11,231 nt of DNA from CAVYGB01 sp046734815 (GTDB lineage: Bacteria; Myxococcota_A; Polyangia; Fen-1088): positions 1-11,231 of the forward strand of contig JBKPRZ010000649.1 of the NCBI GenBank assembly GCA_046734815.1. The letters are read 5' to 3'. Under the pieces are notes generated by a model. That model was not told where the DNA came from and did not search any database. It worked only from the letters and a program-made list of their open reading frames with translations. Each line of letters starts with the position of its first letter. The first letter of the stretch is position 1. Positions 6,304 through 11,231 of this stretch are shown piece by piece. Made by a program: the position numbers and the translations under genes.

Positions 6304-6627
6304 TCATTTTTGGGGGCGGCTTGTCGTGCGGGCGCCGGTAGCATCCATGCTGGTCGAGGCTGCCCATGGTTGCGCGGCGAATTCGAAGAGTCGGCATCTG
6401 AGCGACTTCTTGTCCTGGCACCTCGCTTTGAGGACCGCGCGCTGGAAATAATCTCGCACCGTCGCTGCCGATATGTTCAGCCTGTCTGCGATCTGCTTGG
6501 TTGAAAGCCCTTGGGCGTCCATGAAGAGGCAGTCTCGTTCCCTGACTGTCAGTCTGAACTGAACACCAAATGTGTCGATCAGATTCCTGATCGCCGCGTG
6601 TTTCGCGGAGCTGGAGTTTGGTTCCAA
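6304..6627 (-). CDS. Orphan LuxR-type HTH transcriptional regulator
   Basis: Residues about 26-75 form a typical LuxR/GerE helix-turn-helix: LTVRERDCLFMDAQGLSTKQ, then IADRLNISAATVRDYFQRAV, with the expected T-x-R-E start, the G-L-S/T-x-K-x-I-A turn and the V-R-x-x recognition helix. In most members V-K-x-H replaces V-R-D-Y, so DNA specificity may differ. No receiver or ligand-binding domain precedes it; the protein is only 107 aa. The start is uncertain: TTG 6627 is the most upstream standard start in this frame, without a visible ribosome site. The gene heads the minus-strand cluster, so it probably regulates the Cys-rich peptide and the AgmX-like genes, or itself. A divergent broken gene begins 316 bp away. 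Confidence 0.83.
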   Translation of the reverse strand: MEPNSSSAKHAAIRNLIDTFGVQFRLTVRERDCLFMDAQGLSTKQIADRLNISAATVRDYFQRAVLKARCQDKKSLRCRLFEFAAQPWAASTSMDATGARTTSRPQK

Positions 6628-6943
6628 TTGTGGGTGTGCGGCTTCAGAGATCTGAATGCATCGAACGTATGGTCGCGAGGTCGAAGCAGCGCGAATATTT
6701 CACAGGCAATTTGATAGATCCAGGCGTATGTCATATAAAATTGATTATACGGGTCATCCCTTCCTGAATCACTTCCGGGGGAACGTGAGGCCTCGCACCA
6801 TGCGCATTTCTTGCCGATATTTCCGTCCATGTATCAGCGAGCGTCCTTTCGATTGATGCCGCTGGGCCGAGCGTCGTGCCTGGTCACCCTGCCCGGGTCC
6901 TCTGAACCGATGGTTGTGCCCCGACGACTGGGCGGAGCTGCTC
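6628..6943. other. AT-richer divergent intergenic region
   Basis: This 316-bp stretch lies between the LuxR-type gene (minus) and the GT-like fragment (plus). Around 6690-6760 it is distinctly AT-rich for this genome and holds a plus-strand promoter (6711-6739) and a TATAAT on the minus strand (6749-6744) without a good -35. The remainder holds nothing I can assign. Confidence 0.5.
6711..6739 (+). promoter_or_regulatory. Sigma-70-type promoter
   Basis: TTGATA (6711-6716), 17-bp spacer, TATAAA (6734-6739): five of six consensus bases in each box and ideal spacing. It lies within the AT-rich island and would transcribe rightwards towards the GT-like fragment at 6944. Partly overlapping it on the other strand, TATAAT at 6749-6744 may be the -10 of the LuxR gene. 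Confidence 0.55.
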
Positions 6944-7381
6944 ATGAGCTGTTCTGTATTCGCGTCCCTCCAGGAGCACGCCCAGCGAATCTTGCGGGAC
7001 AAACCGCCGTCGAGCGAGACCGAGGCGGATGTGGTCGAGTTGCTCGAGCAAGCGGTGCGGGCGAAGTTGCTGGTCTCGGCGAACGACATTCTCCGCGCAG
7101 CCCGATCGAATGCGGGGTCCTCGACACCGGTGCGACTCGAATCAATCGCCATCGTCACGAAGGACCGACCGGGCGCGCTCCTGCGCTGCTTGCGCAGCCT
7201 CTCCGAGGACGTTCGGGCGGCCGGTCGCCGCGCACGTTTCACGATCGTCGACAGCAGCGCGCGGTCGGACGCCCGGCCGAGCCTGAGCGCAGCTGCGACA
7301 ACGGAAGCACGGCTAGGAGCTCCGGCGCGCTACCTGGGTGTGGAGGACAAGGCCAGATTGAGCCGTCGATTGGCGAAGGCC
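6944..7381 (+). pseudogene. N-terminal part of winged-helix/GT2-like protein, truncated
   Basis: ATG 6944 has GGAG six bases upstream. Residues 1-50 look like a small helical/winged-helix module (FASLQEHAQRILRDK, then DVVELLEQAVRAKLLVSAND), similar in layout to PqqD-type or wHTH domains. Residues 66-107 look like the start of a GT-A (family 2) glycosyltransferase: strand IAIVTKDRP, helix GALLRCLRSLSEDVRAAGRR, strand ARFTIVDSS. RYLGVEDKARLSRRLAK at 129-145 resembles the following YAGxxEK helix region of such proteins. The usual DxD and acceptor-binding parts never appear: after about 7381 the coding signal moves to another frame with unrelated sequence. The fragment is therefore truncated and probably inactive. 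The family call is by pattern only. Confidence 0.5.
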
Positions 7382-7596
7382 TCCTCACGGAGGAAGAGAT
7401 CTGCGCGCCAGCCTCGCTGCATCCCACCCTGTCGGCGGCCCGGAATTCGCTGGCCGGTGAGGCCGTGGGTGTGCTGCAAAGCCACCAGTGGTACCTGGGG
7501 CGCACGGTCGGAGGGTTGCTGGCCGATCTGGCTGATGAGCGGATCGCATTCGGCCCGGTCGGTCCCGGCCTGTTCGAACGGCTGTTTCGGGGCCAG
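7378..7596 (+). pseudogene. Unidentified coding fragment ending at repeat R2
   Basis: From 7378 a plus-strand frame with strong third-position GC reads GLLTEEEICAPASLHPTLSA, then SLAGEAVGVLQSHQWYLGRT, then VGGLLADLADERIAFGPVGP and GLFERLFRGQ, helical in character. It is one base out of frame with the preceding GT-like fragment and has no start of its own. It runs to the first base of repeat R2 and its natural end is lost; reading on through R2 gives GGSEYKLGFSFASRIVR and a stop. I cannot identify the parent protein. Either a one-base indel or a rearrangement join at about 7378 explains the frame change; the small inverted repeat CCTCC-TCAC-GGAGG at 7380-7393 sits at the junction. Confidence 0.45.
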
Positions 7597-7699
7597 GGGG
7601 GCAGTGAGTACAAGCTTGGTTTTTCGTTCGCGTCAAGAATCGTCCGATAACCCCACTTCGGTCAACTCGCCTCAGACGCCCCGCCCCCAAAGGGGCGGC
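7597..7699 (+). repeat. Repeat R2, 103 bp, direct copy of R1
   Basis: This copy is about 96% identical to 2929-3029 in the same orientation, with the same terminal hairpin (CCGCCCC-CAAA-GGGGCGG at 7681-7698). It is the fuller copy, with TA after GTCCGA. It also sits at a junction between gene fragments: an unidentified plus-strand fragment to the left and a minus-strand propeller-like fragment to the right. Confidence 0.85.
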
Positions 7700-7972
7700 T
7701 CCGGCAGGGGGATCTCGCGCGCTCCGCAGATCAGCGCACCGGAGGCGTCGAAAGCCACGGTGAACATTCTGTGGTCGGGCGAGGTCCACACCAGCGCCAA
7801 CCCTTCGCCACGTGGCGAGCCCGCCGGGAAGTAGGCGTCTCCGGGTCCCAGGTCCGGCACGACCGTCGGCGCCCCCAACGTTCCCGCGAGGTCCATCGTC
7901 GACACCAGCAGCCGACGCTGCCCGGATGCGCTGTCGAGCGTGTTGCTCTCCGACCGCGCCAGGAAGACTTGC
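7700..7972 (-). pseudogene. Fragment of a beta-propeller-like (PD40/WD-like) protein
   Basis: The minus strand encodes VGQVFLARSESNTLDSASGQ, then RRLLVSTMDLAGTLGAPTVV, PDLGPGDAYFPAGSPRGEGL, ALVWTSPDHRMFTVAFDASG and ALICGAREIPLPEP. Alternating strands, the WTSPDHRMFTVAFDASG blade-like motif and good codon bias suggest part of a propeller repeat protein. The fragment is cut at its C-terminal end by repeat R2. Upstream at about 7970 the frame is lost: one inserted base would continue it into DLVADEGHQLQ, so an indel or a join lies there. An internal GTG at 7905 could start a 70-residue peptide but I doubt it is a gene. Confidence 0.4.
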
Positions 7973-8264
7973 CCGACCGAGATTGCAACTGGTGGCCTTC
8001 ATCGGCGACCAGGTCCGAACCTTCGATCTCCCCGCTGCGGGCAAGGTGATCAGTCTCGCTTCCCGGGCGGGGCTTTTCCCGCACGAACAAGCTCACGACC
8101 ACGCAGCTCATGGCCTCTGTTCTGATCGGAATTTTCGGAGGTCTGCTCACTCCCACGCTGGTGGCGCTGGTGTGGGCCCAGGCGGCCAGCCTCATTCCGG
8201 TTGTCGCCCGCGATGCGCAGAACGACCGCATCCAGCACCGGTCCCCGATGGTTGCGGCAGACGG
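7973..8264. other. Stretch without a supported gene
   Basis: The minus strand has weak coding-like text (DLVADEGHQLQ near 7985-8020) with frame changes and no clear domain. The plus strand has a 64-aa frame from ATG 8110 whose first 37 residues are hydrophobic (MASVLIGIFGGLLTPTLVAL, then VWAQAASLIPVV), like one or two membrane helices. Its tail runs antisense through the hydrolase fragment. It has no ribosome site and may be a piece of a membrane protein gene or chance. Confidence 0.3.
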
Positions 8265-8374
8265 CTATGGCAGCTTGCCGAGGAAGTCGAACACCGCCCG
8301 GTAATATCGGGTCTGCGCATCGATGCCGACGTGGCCGTGGCCCTGGCCCTTCAACTCCGTCGTGGACCGGTTTG
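8265..8374 (-). pseudogene. C-terminal end of an alpha/beta-hydrolase (S9 peptidase-like)
   Basis: The minus-strand frame reads STTELKGQGHGHVGIDAQ, then TRYYRAVFDFLGKLP and TAG at 8267-8265, with strong third-position GC. GxGHGHVG followed by a YYRAVFDFL helix is what one expects around the catalytic His and last helix of prolyl-oligopeptidase-type hydrolases. A stop codon precedes it at about 8374, and the nucleophile and acid regions are absent, so only the gene end survives here. Confidence 0.5.
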
Positions 8375-8382
8375 TTCAGCCG

Positions 8383-8622
8383 TTAAGAACGAGTTGCCCC
8401 GCCGTAGAATGCCTGTACCAGCGCGCGGATCTCGGTCCGCGGGCGCGGCTTTTCGGCTTGAGCGGCTCGCCCGGGTCGGCGATCGGCAGGTACATGAGGT
8501 TGCGGCGATGGCGGTCGCCGGCGGCGTTGAACGACAGCAACAACCCGTGCTCGTTGGTTTGCCAGGTGATGCCCGTCCACACGATCTTCTGGGCGGTTCT
8601 AGCGCAACGCCTTAACAGGGAT
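8383..8622 (-). pseudogene. C-terminal end of a propeller-like protein, frameshifted
   Basis: On the minus strand, AQKIVWTGITWQTNEHGLLL, then SFNAAGDRHRRNLMYLPIAD and PGEPLKP read as PD40-like propeller text with strong codon bias. At the AAAA run near 8450 the frame moves by one (one extra A) to KPRPRTEIRALVQAFYGG and ATRS, stop at 8385-8383. The repaired product would be a protein end of about 75 residues. It has no start; the frame opens just inside the short repeat match R3. Whether it belonged to the same gene as the hydrolase end at 8265-8374 or to another cannot be told. Confidence 0.45.
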
Positions 8623-8638
8623 TGAACTCACTGCCCCC
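8622..8638 (-). repeat. R3, short inverted match to left end of R1/R2
   Basis: On the minus strand GGGGGCAGTGAGT (8638-8626) is identical to the first 13 bases of R1 and R2, and 16 of the first 17 bases match. The similarity stops there. It lies at the edge of another gene fragment and is inverted relative to R2. It could be a truncated copy or chance. Confidence 0.4.
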
Positions 8639-8640
8639 TG

Positions 8641-8800
8641 CGTTTCGGGCTCGTCCTGGGTGGTCAGGGTCATGGTCGCGTCTGCACGACTTCTTCCCGG
8701 CAAACGGACTGCTGTCGCCGAATGACGTCCTCGGACCGGCTCGCCGCCGATCTCGACCTGACGGATGTTGTCGGGCACCTCGGAGGCCGCGAGGGTGCCT
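8641..8800 (-). pseudogene. Short coding-like fragment downstream of the FG-GAP lipoprotein
   Basis: The minus strand reads LRIPGTLAASEVPDNIRQ, then VEIGGEPV with strong third-position GC. The bias then shifts by one frame at about 8735 to RTSFGDSSPFAGKKSC. There is no good start or ribosome site; a GTG inside could begin a 62-aa peptide. I recognise no family. It looks like part of the same mosaic of broken genes that extends left to 7378. Confidence 0.3.
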
Positions 8801-8859
8801 GGAATGCGGAGGGATCGTAGGTTTCGAGTGTCCTGCCGCCAAGGACGGGCGCCCTGAGG

Positions 8860-10701
8860 TCAGGGGAAGGCGGTGCTGACCCACGCCTCGGGAGTGGCGG
8901 TGGACGAGAGCGTGAAGGCGATGATGTCGGTCTGGCCGTCACCGTTCACGTCGCCCACGGCGCAGGCCTCGGCTGCTCTGACAGAAGAAGCCGATGGCCT
9001 TGTGGGGGGGCGAGTACTTGCTCTGGTTCGAGACGGCGACGTAGGCGGCGTTCTTGCCGCTGAGGCCGTGATTGAAGGCGATGACGTCGGCGGTGCCGCC
9101 GCCGTTGAAGTCACCGACCCGGCAGACCTCCCCCGGCTGGCAGAAGAAGTCGCTCCACTTCTCGGGGTCGCCGAAGCGCCGGAAGAAGGGGGCGAAAGAA
9201 CGAGCGATGAAGACGTCATTGGCCGGGCTGTTGCGGGTGAACGCGAGGATGTCCATCTTGCCGTCGGCGTGACGTCGCCGACGTCGCAGGTCTGGTTCGA
9301 CAAGCAGAAGTTGGTGCTCCACTCTTCGGGTGGACCGAACCCCGATCCAGTCGAGATCCCGACGAATACACTGTTGCCCTTCGTGCCATGGGTGAAGGCG
9401 ACGAGGTCGGCGCGCCCGTCGCCATCGACGTCGGCCACCTTGCACACCTCGCCGTCGAGGCAAAAGAAGTTGCTCCAGGGCGTCGGCTGCCGCGTGAAGC
9501 TGGACCCCGTGGACAGCGCCACTTCCACGGTGGGATTCGAGCCGCGGTGGAAGGCGATGGCGTCGGCCAGGCCGTCGCCGTCGACGTCGCCGGTGGCGCA
9601 GGTCTGCGCCCCGACGCAGAAGTTGGTCAACCAGGGCGCCGATTGTGGAACGAAGGACCCCACGCCATCGGAAGGAGCCACCCAGACGTTGGTCTCGCCG
9701 TTGACCCCGTGCTGGAAGGCGACCGCGTCGGCCTTCTTGTCGAAGTCGACGTTCGCCAGCTCGCAAGTCTCGCCCTGCCGGCAGAAGAAGGTGCTCCAGC
9801 GCTGGGGCCCGGTGAAGAGGACGTTGTGGGAGATGCAGCTCCCCGAGTCGTCCGACCAGGCTCGCTGCACGATGGTGTTGGTGCCGGGGATGACCACCGG
9901 GGTGTGGCAGAAGCTGGGATCGGCGATCTCGTCATAGAAGTCGTCCTTCCAGCCGACATCGTCGGGGTCGGTGATCATCTCGAGCAGCTCGTGAGAGGCC
10001 GAAAGGGTGATGTCGTCGATCTCTCCCAGCCCGGCCACGCCGGTGCCGCAGTTCTTGGCGCAGGCCGATCCCGGGCTGAAATCGGGGATGACCGCGTAGG
10101 GAATGCTGTTCTGGCTCTTGACGAAGAAACTGTGATACGCGCACACCGTGCCGGTGGTGGAAGGGGCACAGAGCGTTTTCTTCTTCCCCTTGAACGTCTC
10201 CGTGATGGAAAGACCGGGAGGGAAATGCACCATGTAGGCCCGGTTGCCGTCCACCGGGGGCAGGATGTCGGGGATGCGCGAGCTCAGCTCGGCCTGGATC
10301 TCCGAGTCGTCCACCGTACCCGTCTTCTTGCTCGGGTTGATGATGAAGGGGATCCCGGTGGACTTGCCCCGGCCGATGTTCCGGTTCGGGGTGTTGTATT
10401 CGGTCAACCAGTCCATGTAAGAGCTCTTGACCACGCTGCTGTAGAACCCAGGGACCAGGTTCTTCACCGTCGAATCGACATTCTTGCTCCAGAAGATCAC
10501 GACCGCCTCCACGTTCGGGAGGACGCGCCCCCCGCGCCAGGTGAAGTCGGGAGTTGGCGAGATGACCGCCGCGGTCGTCGATTCGACGGTGGGATCCTCC
10601 TTCGCGTCGGGTCCCTGGCAGGACGTCGCAGCGAGAGCGGCGAGCAGTCCCGGCAGAGCGTGCATGGCCTGGAACCAGGTGGAATGGGTGGGCAGCTTCA
10701 T
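8860..10701 (-). CDS. Lipoprotein with HELLE-motif domain and six FG-GAP-like repeats (two compensating frameshifts)
   Basis: After two one-base corrections the product is 613 aa. Residues 1-28 are a lipoprotein signal (AALAATSC, Cys28). Residues about 52-290 form a domain with LPNVEAVVIFW, SASHELLEMITDP (HELLE at 237-241) and DEIADPSFC, resembling the EXORDIUM/phosphate-induced-1 type and possibly a zinc-binding HExxE site; catalysis is unproven. Residues 300-613 hold six repeats of about 50 aa, each W-x-x-x-FC-x4-5-C then DxDGDGxAD-type calcium loops (FG-GAP/VCBS propeller blades), with one cysteine pair per blade. A base is missing between 9270 and 9271 and one is extra at about 8971, so blades 4-6 are out of frame between those points and the stop is reached correctly. 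ATG 10701 fits the signal peptide; a GTG at 10719 or ATG 10665 are alternatives. Confidence 0.85.
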   Translation of the reverse strand: MKLPTHSTWFQAMHALPGLLAALAATSCQGPDAKEDPTVESTTAAVISPTPDFTWRGGRVLPNVEAVVIFWSKNVDSTVKNLVPGFYSSVVKSSYMDWLTEYNTPNRNIGRGKSTGIPFIINPSKKTGTVDDSEIQAELSSRIPDILPPVDGNRAYMVHFPPGLSITETFKGKKKTLCAPSTTGTVCAYHSFFVKSQNSIPYAVIPDFSPGSACAKNCGTGVAGLGEIDDITLSASHELLEMITDPDDVGWKDDFYDEIADPSFCHTPVVIPGTNTIVQRAWSDDSGSCISHNVLFTGPQRWSTFFCRQGETCELANVDFDKKADAVAFQHGVNGETNVWVAPSDGVGSFVPQSAPWLTNFCVGAQTCATGDVDGDGLADAIAFHRGSNPTVEVALSTGSSFTRQPTPWSNFFCLDGEVCKVADVDGDGRADLVAFTHGTKGNSVFVGISTGSGFGPPEEWSTNFCLSNQTCDVGDVTPTARWTSSRSPATARPMTSSSLVLSPPSSGASATPRSGATSSASRGRSAGSVTSTAAAPPTSSPSITASAARTPPTSPSRTRASTRPPTRPSASSVRAAEACAVGDVNGDGQTDIIAFTLSSTATPEAWVSTAFP

Positions 10702-10903
10702 GGGGTCGCCGATGCGCACGTCCCCGCTACCGCACGTGGTCGGGGGCATGGTCGCGACGGGCGCCGCTCGCCCCGGGCTGCCGAGCAATAGGCAAAAATA
10801 CCTGGGGCTGGTCCCCGACCCGCGAGCGCTGGGGTGAGACCGCCCACGCAAGTTGCGCAATTGGAAGCACCCCGCTTCCGGCCCCGCCGATACTGCCGCT
10901 GCC
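10702..10903. other. Divergent intergenic region with TTGCGCAA palindrome
   Basis: The 202-bp spacer lies between the FG-GAP lipoprotein gene and the plus-strand gene at 10904. A perfect 8-bp palindrome TTGCGCAA lies at 10853-10860, a possible operator. A short AT-rich patch (10791-10801, CAAAAATACC) is the likeliest place for a minus-strand promoter, but no clear boxes are seen. Confidence 0.35.
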
Positions 10904-11231
10904 ATGGCAAGAATCGAAGGGACGGCGCCAGCCATTCCGGAGGGAGTGGCGGGTGCCGATCTGGAAGGACCAGCGGACCCCGCCGCACCGTCGCCGCCCG
11001 AGCCGCTCGCTCCGCCGCCCGATCCGTCTGGCGACACTCTGGCCGCGCCACCGCCGCCCGACCGCGGGCTGGCAGAAGCGCGCCGGCGCGACGCTCGGTT
11101 CGCCGAGGCCCGCGTCCGGGCGGCGCTCGAGGAAAAGATCGCCGCCGCGCAGGCGCCCGCCCGCACCGACAAGGAGCTGGAGTATTACCGCTACGCCGAG
11201 GGTCTGGTCCGGCAGGGCGGCCAGCGCTTCC
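10904..11231 (+). CDS. Pro/Ala-rich protein, N-terminal part (runs off window)
   Basis: ATG 10904 opens a frame that is still open after 109 codons at the window end. Residues 1-60 are low-complexity Pro/Ala/Asp/Glu (for example APPPDPSGDTLAAPPPP), without a signal peptide, so the product is probably cytoplasmic. Residues 62-109 become charged and helical (EARRRDARFAEARVRAALEE, then DKELEYYRYAEGLVRQGG). Codon bias is strongly coding and opposes the minus-strand reading. No ribosome site is clear, so a start further in is possible. No family can be named from this part. Confidence 0.6.
   Translation, partial: MARIEGTAPAIPEGVAGADLEGPADPAAPSPPEPLAPPPDPSGDTLAAPPPPDRGLAEARRRDARFAEARVRAALEEKIAAAQAPARTDKELEYYRYAEGLVRQGGQRF

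Noticed and set aside
6579..6830. 83-codon minus-strand frame upstream of the LuxR gene
   Set aside because: It crosses the AT-rich promoter region, overlaps the LuxR start in another frame, and has no recognisable domain or ribosome site.
8110..8304. Small membrane protein gene on the plus strand
   Set aside because: The first 37 residues are hydrophobic, but there is no ribosome site and the second half is antisense to a better-supported hydrolase end; mentioned only as a possible fragment.
8620..8640. tRNA 3' end (GTTCAATCCC resembles a T arm)
   Set aside because: The flanking bases do not form a T stem, and no anticodon arm, acceptor stem or CCA is found upstream.
8870..9800. Tandem DNA repeat array
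   Set aside because: The periodicity comes from protein-level FG-GAP repeats of about 50 codons with diverged nucleotide sequence.
9388..10791. 467-codon plus-strand open frame
   Set aside because: It is antisense to the FG-GAP lipoprotein; its text is low-complexity Gly/Val/Asp/His produced by the high third-position GC of the real gene, with no domain or ribosome site.

Overview
The window is high-GC DNA. Gene content suggests a Myxococcota-type (former delta-proteobacterial) genome: secreted lipoproteins, an FG-GAP/VCBS surface protein, a host-encoded tail-collar-domain protein, and several small membrane proteins resembling the AgmX/PglI domain. That placement rests on gene style and is not proven. 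No rRNA, tRNA, CRISPR array, transposase, integrase or reverse transcriptase is visible.

Layout. (1) Positions 1-1743: a tight minus-strand operon of three exported proteins (a 103-aa secreted protein, a tail-collar-domain protein, and a lipoprotein that runs off the window). A 238-bp spacer separates it from (2) 1982-2767, an intact plus-strand phosphatidylserine synthase (pssA). (3) 2788-3788 is damaged DNA: the C-terminal tail of a minus-strand gene, a 101-bp repeat (R1), and a decayed topoisomerase IV subunit B gene (parE) that lacks its N-terminus, a large internal segment and the TOPRIM glutamate motif. (4) 3795-6627 is an intact co-directional minus-strand cluster: an orphan LuxR-type HTH regulator, a secreted peptide with six cysteines, a very strong hairpin, then three membrane-anchored proteins, the first two overlapping by 4 bp. 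The three share one layout: an N-terminal membrane segment, two cysteines 48-52 residues apart, a strand between them and a [Hyd]-P motif after the second. They look like divergent AgmX/PglI (TonB-C-like) domains. This is the best candidate for an undescribed system.

(5) 6628-6943 is an AT-richer intergenic region with a good sigma-70-type promoter reading rightwards. (6) 6944-8860 is a mosaic of broken genes: the N-terminal part of a winged-helix/GT2-like protein, an unidentified fragment, a second copy of the repeat (R2, 103 bp), a propeller-like fragment, and ends of hydrolase-like and propeller-like genes on the minus strand. A short inverted match to the repeat's left end (R3) lies at 8622-8638. 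(7) 8860-10701 is a large minus-strand lipoprotein: an N-terminal domain with an HELLE motif, then six FG-GAP-like repeats, interrupted by two compensating single-base frameshifts. (8) From 10904 to the window end a Pro/Ala-rich plus-strand gene begins.

R1 and R2 are direct repeats bracketing about 4.7 kb that holds the parE remnant, the AgmX-like cluster and the GT-like fragment. The segment between them may therefore be an inserted or recombining unit. The cluster of one-base indels in regions 3, 6 and 7 could be real decay or uncorrected assembly error.
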